From: Craspedostauros australis
Lineage: Eukaryota; Bacillariophyta; Bacillariophyceae; Mastogloiales; Achnanthaceae
Direction: 5' to 3'
Assembly: GCA_026770025.1 (NCBI GenBank)
Contig: JAMXDE010000038.1
Coordinates: forward strand, 62,001-126,000
DNA: 64,000 nt
In this document: positions 45,710 to 59,600 of the stretch, piece by piece
How positions within the stretch are numbered: position 1 is the stretch's first letter
Layout of the letters: each line of letters starts with the position of its first letter
Notes under the pieces: model-generated
Database searches by the model: none
Told to the model about the DNA's origin: nothing
The model's input: only the letters and a program-made list of their open reading frames with translations
Made by a program: the position numbers and the translations under genes

Positions 45710-48700
45710 TTAGATGTCGATGGAGGCGGGGACGTTCTCTGGCTTGAGGTACTCGTATGTTGGCTCGCCAAGGCGGGCATCCTCCTTGCTGCGCAATTCG
45801 ATCTTGTTTGTGATTCTCGCAAGGTTCTTCTTGAATGTGCGGTACGCCTTCTTTCCGTGCACGGTCTTGCCACTTTGGGTTGGCTCGAAGCAGTAGTCGA
45901 GGTCCAGGATGGTGTGCTTCGATGCCAAAGTTAATGCGTGCGTGGTGATCACGGCCTCCTGGGCAGTGTCCAAGGTCGGCATGGCCTCTTCGTACATCCA
46001 GCGCTCGCTTCCATCGGCCTCCCTCCAGTCTTCGACCGATTTGCGGAACCCGATTGGCTTGTTGGGTGGGTATGCGTAGAACTGAGGGTTGTGTGGAGGG
46101 GTGGTTTGTGTGGAGGCGTAATTGGTTGATTGGTTGGATGGAAAGCACGAGTTGGAAAAGGGAGGGGGAGTGTGAGTTGCGAGTTTATCACTGTAAAGAT
46201 GCAACCGAGCAAATGTGCATGCAAAGAGGAATTCCTCTCGCTGTTGTGTTGGTACGGAATCGTGTCATCGTACGCCATCGTTTTCAAGCCTGCTGCGCTT
46301 ACATCGTATTGCGGGAAGTTGATGGCGGCGTGGAATCCACTGCAGATCCAGAACAAGGTCTGCAGGGTCTTGGTAAGCTGTGCCTTGGACGTGAACCTTT
46401 TGGGGAAGCCCTTGATTGCCGCACGGCTTTCATGGCTCGTCTCATAGGCCCACAGCTGCAGCACGTCGTCGTCCGCGATTTCCTGATCGCTCTCGTAGCA
46501 CTCATCAACGAACTGCGTCGCGAAGATGCCGTATGCCTCCCAAAGCTCCTTGCCGTCGTTGCGGTAGCGGTAGTTGTCAAGCTTCACATCGTCTGTGAAT
46601 CCACGTCCTTCCATCTCTTCGTCGAAGGCGGAGGACTTGAAGAAATCGTAGGTCTCCCAGTACTTCAAGATGAGCTGCATGTACTGGCCGGTTCCGACAG
46701 ATGTCATGTAATCACCAAAGCTGCTTGGTCCGAAAGAGCCCAGGGTGTATCGAGCGGCGAAGTTGAGGAGGAGGGTGTCGCGGCACATCGGTCTCACGAA
46801 CGGGTAGACCTTGTGGTTGTGCTTGCGGAGCGTGTTGTGGATGGCGACGATGTGTGGCTCCATGGTCAGGTGGGTCCTTCCCAAATGGCTCACCCACTGT
46901 TGAACACGCGAATTTGGACAATTGCAGCAACAGCAGGAGGAGTGTATCGAATGAAGCAAGATGGACATTGCAGAATCAGCAGTAGCAGAAAGGACACGCG
47001 GAAAAGATGAACGAGAATGAGTACAGGAGGCAGCGAATAATCACTCCAAGGATCAATTCATGCGGGCGTGAACTAAGCGCGTATAGATGCACGAATCCCA
47101 GTACACAGATACACAGCGTCGGCATCCACACACACAAACACACACGCTATACCGTGGTCGTGGTTGGTCGCGTGGATGCGCCGAACATCATGCTCGTGCG
47201 CAAAAACACATTGCTCCATGCTCACCTCGTGATACTGAGAATCCGCGCTTGCGACGGTGGCCTTGGCGAAGAGCCACTCCCTTTCATTGGTGTTGCCGAC
47301 TGTGTAGACCTTGGAACCAGCGCCACGATCGAGCTGAATGGCCATGACTTCGAGATTCTTGAGGTCCTGGGTTTGGCGGAAGAGGATCATCGGGGCCTTG
47401 AAGTAGCGCGGTTCCTTTCCAACGCGCTCCAAGATGCCCATATCGCCGGTGGTGCTGAGGTTGTTGTACGCTTCAGGGTATGCCTGGTGAGGGTTCTTCT
47501 CGAGGTCGTCCAGGCCGATGTAGTCGACGTAAAAGAGCCTGTTGGCCTCAGCAAGAGCAGTGATGTTGGTGATATCCTCCTTGTCGTAGAATTCGAGCAG
47601 CTCGGGTGTGAGCTTGCTGCTGTCCTTGACGACTTCGATCATGACTGGGTTGACGCCGTTCAAGAATTGGCGGGAGAACTCCTGATCTTCCTTCCAATTA
47701 TCGTAGCTTTGCTGTGGGAACGGGAGGAACGGATTCTTGAATTCCAGTCCGAACGGTCCCTCGGCCTTGAAGATCTTCTCGTAATTCTCCTGCGAGGGGA
47801 GATCGTTGATCGTGAGCGGATTGACGGCCAGCCCCGCAGAACCCTTCAAGGTAAACGTCAGCGCTCTGAAGATCTTCTTGAAAGAAAACCAGTATTCGAG
47901 GTGTGGCACACCTTTGACCATTTTCATCATGCCCTTGAGGCTCTTGTGGGGGTACTGTGGTGTACCACATACGGAACAGAGGAATGTAGAGCATTGTGGA
48001 TTGTTCATTGCAATGGGTGAGAGAGATGTCGGATTGGAGAGGGAATACAATGAATGTGAATGTGAATGCGAGCGCATGTGAGCTCGGAAATGAGCGAAAG
48101 AAAGCGCCATGCCGACGGCCGCTCCTCTCTTGGGTAATAAAACGAAATGATGGGCGTGAACGCGCAATCCCAGACGGAAGAACGTACCTCTGCGTGGACG
48201 GGATAGGTGTCATACTCGTAGGTGGCGTTGGGCACGAGGGCCTTTGGGAGACTCTCGGCAACGACGTTGATGACGGAGGAAGTGTTGAGCTGGGTGCCAA
48301 GACCTGCGCCCTTGAGATTGAGCACCGTTCCGTAGAGGCCGAAGTCGAAGATCAGCTTGAACCATTCCGCATCGACGGCACCGCGACGGAAGTCCTTCGC
48401 GGCAAGGCGGAGGACGACGCGGACGCCGGAAGGCACTGTGGCCTTCCATGATTGGATGATGTAATCGGCCATTGCTTGTGCCGAAACCTCGGCGACAGCG
48501 ATTGGGAGGAGGACGAGCGACAGTGGGCCGCCCTCGGCCACGGCCTTCTGCAGCCTGGATGGCTCGCGCGCCACCTTGACAGTAGTCGTTCCGCCGGTTT
48601 GGAAGAACTCGCTCATGAGAGCCGCGTCCCCAGCGTCCATGGAGCTGGCGTCGCTGGAGATCTCCAAGTCTTTGGGATCGTTGTTTTGGACGGTCGTGAT

Positions 48701-48994
48701 GGTCACCTCCGTGGTTCCCTCCTCCGTCTCATTGATGACGGCGGTATCGGTGGTCGGAGGAACGCCGCCATTTTCGATCGGAGCGGCATCCAAGGTGAGG
48801 TTGCCATTGAGGTTGGCATCCACAGTGTCTGGGATGGTGTCTTCGAAGAACGGCTTGGTTTCCATCAACGGAGCGACGTTGACGTTGCGTGGGGCTGCCG
48901 CACGTGAGATGGCTGGCTTGACCATCTGAAAGGCGGCGCTTGGGCATGCCCACAGCAGACTGGCCGCAGCTGCAGAAACGATTTGGAATCTCAT
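45710..48994 (-). CDS. Plastid-targeted lipoxygenase, copy 1 (4 exons)
   Basis: Exons 48994–48188, 47954–47226, 46896–46303 and 46081–45710, all phase 0, give about 833 aa. Lipoxygenases add O2 to polyunsaturated fatty acids, giving hydroperoxides that feed oxylipin pathways. Non-haem iron ligands are all in place: His516 and His521 (WVSHLGRTHLTMEP), His701 and Asn705 (CSGFHAAINFPQYD), and the C-terminal Ile833 (NVPASIDI). The family mark RQFLNGVNPVMIEVVKD lies in exon 2. The leader MRFQIVSAAAASLLWACPSAAF-Q is a signal peptide with Phe at the cleavage site, followed by a basic Ala-rich stretch, as in diatom plastid proteins. No PLAT domain is recognisable; residues ~150–269 form a helix-rich module shared with copy 2. 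Transcribed away from copies 2 and 3. Confidence 0.95.
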
Positions 48995-51430
48995 TCTGTC
49001 AGAGCTTGTTGTTGTTGTTGTTGTTGTTGTCTTGTGATGTGCTTGTGTGTTTGTGTGTTGGTCTATTGTGTGGCTTGTGTGGCTTGTGAAGCGAGCGGAG
49101 TGATGTTTGGTCTCGTTCGATTTTATGAGATGAGATGAGGGTGCTGCTGAGATGGTCAACTGTCGTGGTTTGGTTTCATGGCCACGACAAGTGAAGCCGC
49201 GGCAGGATCGCAAGGAGCTGTGGTGGGGATGGTGTTGTTGTTTCGGTCATTGAACCAGTGCAAGCGTTTCTGGCTCCTTCATGATCTCCTTCTCCGTCTT
49301 CTCCTTTTTGGTTGTGCAGTTGTCGATGTCATTGGTGAAGTGCTGTTGATGGTGGATCCTTCCGTGAATCGGCAAAGGTGGAAAATGCATGGAGGATTAC
49401 CCAAATGCCAGCCGATTTCTGGAATCAGTCCCATACTGAGTGTTCTGTGGCGGACAATAACGAAAGATTCGCCAACTTGTCGACTGAGTTGGCGGGATCA
49501 ATAAATCTGAACGATGGAATCCTTTTTGTCATTCGACGCACCCAGAAGGGTTCTCCATCAATGTCGAGGATCACAAGCGATCATGTCACATCAAGCTCAT
49601 CCACTCGCTGGTCTCTCTCTCACACACACACAGCAGGACTCTCCGGATCTTTGTTTCGACTTTATGAAACATGGTCTTGTGGAGCTTGGCGACAAGGACA
49701 GCATCATTCAGTGGGACTCTGCGATACTGCTCACAGGATGGATGGGACAAGCTCCGGGTAAACAAGTGAACGTTGATGCTTCTCACCTTTTCGCGAGGGT
49801 GCCCCTTCTTGTGACACCTCCAGACCAAGTGTCGATCGAGAAAGGGCAGCATGAACATGACGCCAAGCAAAACAGAGGAACATACTGGATGCGAGGATTT
49901 GCGGATGGTACTGCGTCTCGCTTCCGCCACCCCTTCAAGCATCGCTTTTGCTCTAGCCGATTCGAATCGATTTGTTCGTCGAAGTCGATGTGATGTTGTT
50001 CTGCAATGATATCGGTACCGACTCGCGTACTTCAAAGTCGGCGCTTCAGTGATCTGAACTGCCCCCGCCCCGCTTGATACAGAAGTCTTCTCGTGGGGAG
50101 GACCGAGAATCTTAAAGCTGCACCAGATAGTGCTCGTAGCAACAGCAACAGCAATAGCAATGACTGGTCTCTCTGAGCCTCGCCAGGCCAGATCATCCAC
50201 AGGCGGGGAGAGATCGCGAGAAGAGCAATCGGCGAGATCGCTGCAGGATCACCAACTCATTCGATGCTATCACTGGATCAAGCACATCCAATCATCTTCG
50301 ATCCCAGCGGACAGGTTGTTGCATTGCCACCATCTCATCCACATGACTCTTCTCAGTTTCACCCTCTGCAATAAATCTCTTTCGAAACCTCTGGGATACA
50401 ACACTATTAGCCAAACTTCATTTGATCTCGTTCCCACAGATCTCATCATCATCACATGCATCCCATCAGCCAGGCAGGAAGAACGTTGTGGAGCTTCCCA
50501 ACATCGTTGGGGTGAGGTGAAATCATTCAATGTCATCGACAGCGATCCCAACTGCCCCATCGTCTTCCGGAGGCACGAGTGTGCATGTTCGGGTGCAGGG
50601 ATCGTGCTCTTCCGACAACGAATGACATTGTTCTTCTTCGCCTCCGCAAGTGGGATCTTTGATTCCTGTTCCTGTGACCGAGCTTCACACGGTGGTGATC
50701 CAATAAATCCGAAGCAAAGTGTGAGAACAAGTATAGCGAAGGGGACGAGTGTTTTAATCCGTGCTCTTGGCGTCCAATTGTGGATACGACCTTCAGATTT
50801 ATTGATCCAACCAATCGTGGCGTGGCAAAGGGGAACAATCTGGCTTCGACTTGCACAGAAAGAAACCTGGTGGGAATGATGGGAGAACACGGTATCTTGA
50901 TGTGCAAATCCTCCATGCACTATTCCGTTCTCACCTCACTTCGCCCACCTCACCATACCCACAAAGATTCAACATCAACAACACATGACGAACAACACTG
51001 ATAACTTCACAAGGAAAAGGAGAAGAAGATCGAGGTGGCCCACGACATCACTGCACACCCAAAGGGACAGTCGCACAACGAAGAACGAGAAACAACAACG
51101 CCACAGCAACCATGACCGCCGTCATCAGTACCGGCAAGGGGAGGAAGAAACAGCTGCAACGATGGCGGCGACAGCAGCCAGAGGCAATACTGCAATGACC
51201 GCAGCAGCTGCGGCCACTTCATTTGTTTCTCACAGCGCTTTTCGAAAATCCAAACGGCAAAAGTCGACATGCCATCGTTACAATCGTCCAGCTCATAAAC
51301 TTTGAAACTCGATCGCCGTCACATCACATCACATCACGTCTCGGCCAGATCGAATCAAACCAATCCGTCAACCACACACAATCACAATCACAATTACGAT
51401 CAACAACATAATCAACAAGCCTCCGTCAGC
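48995..51430. other. Divergent intergenic region between lipoxygenase copies 1 and 2
   Basis: About 2.4 kb serving as upstream region for both copies. A (TTG)n run at about 49008–49031 is near the copy 1 start and a (CACAT)-type run lies near 51318–51335 before copy 2. Open frames at 49.5–50.9 kb on both strands have no recognisable motif, and I do not call a gene. Confidence 0.55.
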
Positions 51431-54400
51431 ATGAGAATCCACATCATTTCTGCCGCCGTGGCCGGATTGCTCTGGGCATGCCCGAGCTCCGCATTTCAGA
51501 TGGCAAGGCCTGTCATCCCGCGTGCCGCAGCTATGCGCAAGGTCAACATCGCTCCGTTGATGGATAGCAAGGGGCTGCTCGAAGAGCCCACCACGGAACC
51601 CAATGTTGTGCCTGCCGACGAGGATATGGATTTCGACAATTCCCTCATCGACCAAGCAAACATCCCTCTCGGCGACGGCTCAGCCAGCGCTGACGAAACA
51701 GATGAGTCCGTCGAGGGAGAATTCGCGAGTTTCGAAGACGTTGAGGTCCTCACGGAGACTTCCGAGATGGACGTCGAGCAGGCGGAGCTCCTCTACGAAC
51801 TGCTTGACGGATTCCAAGCCCCCGACGACAAAACGGAGCCAACATCCGCATTCGGCGCGGTCAAGTCCGGAGCGGCCACAACGAAGGCCGAGGACAAGGC
51901 CGAGATCATGCAGAAATTCGTTTCGATGAAACCCAAAGAACCCCCCAGACTCCAGAGGGTCGTGAACGAAGGTGGCCTTTTGGCCATCCTCGTCTTCCCA
52001 CTCGCCGCGATCGAAGCATCTTCGCAAGCATCCGTCGCGTACCTCGTGCAGTTCTGGAAAGCCAACACGCCTCCTCTTGTTCGGCTGCTCCTCCGGTTGG
52101 CCATCAAGGATTTGCGTCGCGGTCAGCTCGGCAGGGACTGGGCGCAGTTGATCTTCGACTTCGCATTCTACCCAGCCGTCCTCAGCGCTTACAGCGAAGG
52201 CAAGAGCGGCGGAAGCGGTTCCGGCATCATCACATTCCTCAAGGAGAAGCTGCCAGACGCCTTGTATCGCAATGCCACATACGACTACGGAACATACGGC
52301 GGGCACGACGAGGTACGTGCATTCATGGTGGAGGACACAGATTGCGTTTCTACTTGGGAGCAATCGCACCAACCTTGATGAACATGAAATATGACGACTC
52401 TGCGCTCCCGCACACTCACATATGTGACAAACTGTATACACCTTCATTTCTCCTCTGCTTCACGTCTCCTCTTCGACCCATCCATTCCTCGTATCTTCGA
52501 TATCATTCCCACCCGTCGGTTTCTATTCATTGCCCCACCACACCCTTCTCCATTATGGAACAACCGCAGTATCCGGATTTCAACACAACGAAGTTGATGA
52601 AGAAGGTCGAAGGCGTACCGCATGTCGAGTACTGGTTCTCCTTCAAGAAGTTTGCAAGAGTGATCGCCGGTGCCTTGAAGACCCAGGCCGGAATCGCCGT
52701 GAACCCGCTCACTATCAATGACATCGCCACGAAGGAGAACTACGAGAAAATCTTCAAGGCCAAGGGACCGCTCGGTATGGAAGTGGACAATCCATTCCTC
52801 AAGCTCCCAGAACACGCATTCAGCCATTGGAAGGAGGACCAGGAGTTTGCACGCCAATTCTTGAACGGCGTCAACCCAGTCATGATCGAAGTCGTCAAGG
52901 ACAGTAAGATGCTCACACCAGAACTTCGCAACTTCTTCGAAAAGGAAGGAATCGTCAACCTCGAGGCCCTTGCCAAGGCCAATAAGCTCTTTTACGTGGA
53001 CTACATCGGCTTGGACGATCTCGAGAAAAACCCTCACCAGGCATATCCGGAGGTGTACAACAACGTCAACACCACTCAGGACCAAGAAATCTTGGACCGC
53101 GTCGGAAAGGAGCCGCGCTACTTCAAGGCCCCGATGATCCTCTTCCGCCAGACCCAGAATCTCAAGAATATCGAGATCATGGCCATCCAGCTTGATCGCG
53201 AAGCTGATTCCAAGGTTTACACAGTCGGGAATTCCAACGAGACCGAATGGTTGTTCGCCAAGACTACCGTCGCGGCCGCAGATTCTCAATACCATGAGGT
53301 AAGCATGCGATACGTCGTTCCACGATGTACCGTGCGGTGGGGCGCAATGTTATGCAGTGCTGTACTGTACAGCGTACTGGTGATGCTATCCGTTCAAAAA
53401 TATTTGCAGCTGTGGCAACATCATTCTGCAGAGAGTTGTGTGTTCGGCTGTCGATGTCCAATCTATCAGAGACCGATGCCTGTTTCCATCGGCCACACTT
53501 TGTCGACATCACACTCACAACGCCAAACATATCCCATTCAACATCTCCCTGCCCTCCTTTCCTGGTCTCCCTCTACCCTTGCGTCCAACATTTCGCACTT
53601 CGACAGTGGGTGAGCCATCTTGGAAAGACCCACTTGACCATGGAGCCGCACATCATCGCCATCCACAACACCCTGCGCAGATACAACCACAAGATCTATC
53701 CATTCGTCAGACCAATGTGCCGCGACACCCTTCTTCTCAACTTCGCGGCGCGTGATACTTTGGTTGCTTTTGGGCCAAACAGCTTTGGTGATTACATGAC
53801 ATCTGTCGGAACTGGCCAGTTCATGTTGCTCATTTACAAGTACTGGAAGGATTACGACTTCTTCAAGTCTTCCGCCTTCGACGAAGAGCTGGAAGGGCGC
53901 GGATTCACCGACGATGTGAAGCTCGACAACTACCGCTACCGCAACGATGGCAAGGAACTTTGGGAGGCATACGGCATCTTTGCAACTCAGTATGTCGACG
54001 AGTGCTACCAAAACGACACGGAAGTCAGAGGCGACGCCGTCCTGCAATTGTGGGCTCACGAAACCACTGCTGAGGACCGTGCTTTCATCTCTGGATTCCC
54101 AAAGAGATTCGAGTCCAAACCTCAGTTGGCCCGCACCCTGCAAACGCTGTTCTGGATCTGCAGCGGATTCCACGCTGCCGTCAACTTCCCACAATACGAT
54201 GTAAGTGCAACTCGAATATGGACCGTGCTGTGACTTGGTTGTGTGCATTCACGCACATGCATATTTTTATGAATACGATGTCTTGGCTCCCTCTATGCCC
54301 ACGACGCCACACGAAACCACACCGCATCCCCTCACACCACGCCTCACATCATCACATCCGATCTCCCTTGCACTGTTGACTCCCCATTCCACATGTCCCA

Positions 54401-54783
54401 TTCGACATCTTCCATTCCACCGCCACGCACAGTACTATGCGTACCAAGGCAACAAGCCACTCGGAATGCGCAAGTCCTTCGAACAGTGGAAGAGCGCAAA
54501 GGGAAGCGAACGCTGGATGTTCGAAGAGGCCATGCCGAACCTGGAAAGCGCACAGAAGGCAGCCACGACCGTGCAACTTCTCACCCTGCCATCCAAGAAC
54601 ACCATCATGGACCTCGACAACAACTTCTCTGTGCGCGGAAAGAGTGCGTACGGCACGTTCAAGAAGAACATGAACAGAATCGCGAACCATATCGAATTGC
54701 GCACCAAGGAGGACGAACGTACCGGCGAGCCGAAGTACGAGTACCTCAAGCCAGAGAATATCCCTGCATCCATCGACATCTAA
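51431..54783 (+). CDS. Plastid-targeted lipoxygenase, copy 2 (4 exons)
   Basis: Exons 51431–52312, 52570–53298, 53607–54200 and 54433–54783, all phase 0, total about 851 aa. Exons 2 and 3 are the same length as in copy 1 (729 and 594 bp). Iron ligands: His541, His546, His726, Asn730 and the final Ile851. The leader MRIHIISAAVAGLLWACPSSAF-Q is nearly that of copy 1. The N-terminal module (residues ~170–290) has RLQRVVNEGGLLAILVFPLA and VRLLLRLAIKDLRRGQLG, matching copy 1 closely. An acidic linker of ~100 residues separates it from the leader. It should have the same kind of dioxygenase activity as copy 1; positional specificity cannot be read from sequence with confidence. Confidence 0.95.
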
Positions 54784-55689
54784 CTCATGAACATTCATTC
54801 AAGCTCGGATACACATGATTAATTCATTTGAGCCACACTGACAAGTCCTTGTGTGGGAGTGTTGTCCATCGTCGTTCTGTGCCGTTCCGCGTTGTTCAGC
54901 ATGAGGTATGAAATGCATCAAGTCAGCCCCTTGGTATCCCTCTGTCTAGGCTCGCGCACGAAGCACAAGTCTCCGCGCGCTGAGCGGTGAAACCAATGAT
55001 AGTTATTTTTGCCAGTTTGAACGAAGTGTTCTGTTCACATATCTCTTTTCACAATCTCATTTTGGGAAAATTAAGCCAACTTTTGGCATTTCTCGATGGT
55101 AAGAACTCAATTTAGAGAATCATGTGAACGCAGGACAGACATAAATGGTGATCACTGATAGAGTTCTCCAACAGATCCAATGGAAAATGGCGCCAAAAGA
55201 AACTGCAAAACCGAATGGTATCTTGATCCATATCCTTTTTCTCTCGACAGTGCCATACTCTCAGAGTACGGGGTAGGCACTGGATGCATCGAGGTTGCGA
55301 TTGTGAAGAAGTCCTGCGAACACAACCAGCAATGCTGCAGAATTCTCAATTGATGGCGTAGCGAGCCACAGATGCAACATTCTCGTCACCCCAGAACACT
55401 TCCGCTTCTGCCTCCACATCTCTCCCCACCAATCACAATTGGGGGCCAAACCAAGACGTTACACCAATCACGGTTCGCAAGAGCAGACTAGGTTGACTCC
55501 AAGTCGCACCAATTGCGATCAAAGCCCTTCAACGTCGTCCCATTCCTGCACAAGCCGAGCGAACTTTCTAATACTTCGTTGAGCAAGTTCTTCGCAAGAT
55601 TTTGGGTTTCTATCTCTTCCATAATATCGAAGAGGAGGTCGTGCATTGACTATGGCCATAGAGTGAGGTGACACACTCCAAATCAGCGC

Positions 55690-55790
55690 CCAACAGTTCC
55701 CAACTGAAACGCTCACCTGTTCGACTTGCAGTTGGGCATGAACTGCAGGCGAAATGGCGCGAGTTGAATCCTTCATGGCCTCCACCTCTT
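55690..55790. repeat. Diverged duplicate of the block at 60184–60262
   Basis: Shares TCGACTTGCAGTT and ATGGCGCGAGTTG in the same order and near-equal spacing with the sequence after copy 3, plus CCCAACAGT just upstream (with an insertion here). It is probably a remnant of the duplication that produced copies 2 and 3. Confidence 0.65.
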
Positions 55791-56173
55791 ATTGGTTTTG
55801 CTCTTGGAAGTCGCGGCCAGCGCAACCCGATCTGACCTCAGCCAGCAGGATTATCGATTCCTGCATGGCTGTGCTACGCTTCTCAACCTCATCGGATTTA
55901 GTGGGGCTTGGGCGTAATAAATTCGAGCTCAAACTGTGAGGAGATTTATATGAGAAGCGACGAAAGAATTTATTGGACCAGAATTGACGAAACGTGGCCA
56001 GTCGTGTCACTTCGCTCGGAGTTATGATTCCCACCAACCTTTCGATGGTACACAGAACAGCGCAATCTTACATTGCGACAGTCACACAAAGAGGCCGTGC
56101 GGAACGAAAACGAGAAACTTTGGTGTGCTCCGTCCTCTGTGCTTGTTTCTTTCTCGAATCGGAAAAGATACGG

Positions 56174-56258
56174 CATCGACATCGACATCGACATCGACAT
56201 CGACATCAACATCAACATCAACAACACCTCACCTCACCTCACTTCACCTCACCTCATC
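56174..56258. repeat. (GACATC)n / (ACATCA)n hexamer run followed by (CTCAC)n
   Basis: About eight units of GACATC changing to ACATCA, then several CTCAC pentamers, 440 bp upstream of the copy 3 start codon. Confidence 0.9.
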
Positions 56259-56695
56259 ACTACGACTCGCAGAGGCACCGCCGGCTGGCATCAATAGCCG
56301 CAGCCAAAGCATCGCAGGAGAGGACTTCAGATCGGTTTTATCACCCCAGCTGATTACACTCGCACAATCAAGGATGGTTTCAACAAAAGCAGCACATCAT
56401 GCTGGCAACAACGCTACACCACACGCAAATCAATGACAACAGCGACACCACCAGTAGGAGTAGCGACGACAACAAGCAAAAGCCGCGGCAAGAGGCCTGT
56501 TGTCTTAGTGCAATCCCCGCGGTGCTGCGTGCAAGTTCACGCCGAACCTCAAAAGAGTTCATTCCAGCACTCGAATCATCTCATAAAAATCGAAAGCGGA
56601 TCAAGAACAATCCGCTCAACGCACAAGCGCACAAAAGCAAGCAATAACGCCAACACAAAACGCCAACAACGAAAGCAACAGCAAACACCGGCAAC

Positions 56696-59600
56696 ATGAA
56701 GCTCCACCTCATTTCTGCTGCCGCATCTGGGCTGCTCTGGGCACGCCCAGGTTCCGCCTTTCAAGCGGCGAAGCCCTTCATCCACCGTGCTGCCGTCCCG
56801 CGCACCGTCAACATCAGCCCATTGATGGTCAGCACGGAGAGTGATGTCGCCGATGCCATTGAGGATGATGCCACCGAGACGTCCGACCTGACCGAAAAGC
56901 AGGCACTGGTTGTAGCAAAGATGCTTAGCAACCTCGAATCTATCGCTGACCTCTCTGGCGCAGAGACAACAGCCGATGTGTTGGAAGTGGCTCGATTGTT
57001 TGCGCGATTGGTGTCGAAAGACTTGAGTCGTGGTCAATCGAACACCGAGTTGGAAAAGGAATTCGAGAAACTGGGCAAGGAGATCTTTGAATATGGCCTC
57101 GCTCTCTATAGCCCGGCCATGTGGGCATCCTACACGTCGGAAGTAGGCCAAGCAATTGCAAGTGGTGCGGAAGGAAGCATGAGTCTTGACATCTCTCACG
57201 TCGCAGACTTGGCCATCGACGAAGCCTCCACCAGCGATGAAAGTTCCACCAGCGATGAAGGTTCCGCCGGCAGCTCAAGTTTGATAAAGACCATTCAAGA
57301 GCTCCTTCCAAACGCGCTTGAGCGCCGTGTCAACTTCGAGTACAACACCTATGGAATTCATGCAGAGGTGGGTCTGGGTATGCTTCGGAGTGCTTGGGAG
57401 TGCGTTTTTTTTCGGAGACCGTCAGGCTCATATTCATGAAAACAGAATCACAAAGGATGCCTGCTTGCATCAATTCACACTCACACTCACACTCGCACTC
57501 GCACTCACACACGTACTCCATCCATCTTCCCCTTCCAACATATCCGTGCCACAACATCCTACCCCTTCCTTGTCAATGCACCGCACTGTGCTGCATCGAA
57601 CGCAGTATCCTGATGTCGAGCTCGACGGGATGATGAAAATGATCGATGGTGTGCCCAGTGTTGAGTACTGGTTCTCCCTCAAGAAGTTCGTGAGGGTTTT
57701 CGCCCAAGTCTTGAAGGTCCAAGCTGGACTCAAGTTGACTGGGCTCGGCCCCGATGCTGTTAGCACCAAGGAAAACTATGAGAAGCTCTTTCAGCGACCG
57801 GGGCTTTTCTATGGCCACTACCCCAACCCCTATCTGCCAGCCCCCCAAAATGCTATCGACAATTGGGACAAGGATAAGGAGTTCGCTCGCCAGTTCTTGA
57901 ACGGCGTCAACCCAGTCATGATCGAAGTGGTCAAGGACAGCGCCAAGCTCACACCAGAGATGATGAAGTTCTTCGGAAACAAAGAGGGCGTCGACATCGA
58001 TGCTCTCGCGAAGGACAACAAGCTCTTTTACGTTGACTACGTTGGATTGGCAGACCTCAAGAAGACGCCTCATCAAGCATATCCAAAGGCGTACAACAAC
58101 GAAAAAACCCTTGATCCCAACAACCCTGCGGACAAAAAGATCTTGGACAAGGTTGGAAAAGAACCACGCTACTTCAAGGCACCTATGATCGTGTTCCGCA
58201 AGACTGAGGATCTCAAGAATATCGAGATCATGGCCATCCAGCTCGATCGTGAGGCTGATTCCAAGGTCTACACTGCTGATAACTCGGGCGATATGGAATG
58301 GCAATTTGCCAAGACGACAGTCGCAACCGCAGACTCCCAGTACCATCAGGTGAGCACACCGAGCGCGACTTGCTCACGCCAATTGCGACACAAACAACGG
58401 ATACGTACGAAGAATTGCTTGTTCGCCTATCTGCAATGCGACGTTTGGGGTTGGTGATTCTCGACAGCACCGTTCTTGGAATTCTATTCATCTCCTCGCT
58501 GTTATCTATCACCTCCTGTCGCTATGTGCCAATGATGCCATCACCAAACTCAATCCTCTCTCTTTCTCTTCTCTACTGCTTTACTTGTACATCCACGCAC
58601 ACATCCATGTGCGTATGGTTATGCCACTCTTCTTCCTCCTCATGTATTCAATAGTGGTTGAGCCACTTGGGGAAGACCCATTTGACCATGGAACCACACA
58701 TCGTCGCCATCCACAACACGCTCCGCCGCCACGACCACAAGCTCTATCCATTCGTCAGGCCAATGTGTCGTGACACCCTCCTTCTCAACTACGCAGCGCG
58801 TCAAACGTTGGCCAAGTTTGGACCGAACAGCTTTGGTGATTACATGACATCTGTCGGAACTGGCCAATTCATGCAACTCATCCTGAAGTATTGGGAATCT
58901 TACGACTTCTTCAAGTCTTCTGCCTTCGACGAAGAACTCAAAGGTCGCGGATTCACCGACGATGTGGATCTTGGAAACTATCGCTACCGCACCGATGGCC
59001 AGAAGATCTGGGACGCATACGGCCGCTTCGCAACGAGCTACGTCGACGAGTGCTACAAGAGCGACACAGAAGTTGTGAACGACAAGATCTTGCAGAAGTG
59101 GGCTCACGAAACTAGTGATCCGGGGTGTGCTGCAGTCAAGAAGTTTCCCGGGAAGTTCGAGTCCAAGGCCCAGTTGGCTAAGACTTTGCAGACTCTCTTC
59201 TGGATCTGCAGTGGATTTCACGCTGCCGTCAATTTCCCGCAGTACGATGTGAGTACATCTTGAAAGTGACATGAGTGATGGCTCATGGTTTGTCTCGCTG
59301 CGGAGACTGCTTGGCATGACGACTAGTTTTCCCGATTGCCCTCTTTGTGCGCACGCCATATCCTCATCCCACTTCCCCCTATTTGTTCCATTCCTTCTCT
59401 TTGCGTCGACCGCCTTTTTACCATACATTCTCCCTTTGCTCTGCATATGCAGTTCTACACATTTCAAGCCAACAAACCACTCGGGTTCCGCAAGTCCTTC
59501 GAACAGTGGGAGGAAGCTGCCGGAAGCGAAGACTGGATGTTCGAAGAGGCCATGCCGAAGATGGACAGGGCAAAGGAGACCATATCTACCGCGACCGTCT

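Larger units (their letters stand above)
54784..56695. other. Intergenic region between lipoxygenase copies 2 and 3
   Basis: About 1.9 kb with no supported gene. It holds a block resembling the sequence downstream of copy 3 (55690–55790) and hexamer/pentamer repeats near 56174–56258. Confidence 0.55.

Noticed and set aside
46054-47010. Long plus-strand frame opposite lipoxygenase copy 1
   Set aside because: Antisense to exons 3 and 4 of the lipoxygenase, with no independent motif.
49925-49980. GATTCGAATC palindrome resembling a tRNA T-loop
   Set aside because: No cloverleaf can be built around it; a chance palindrome.
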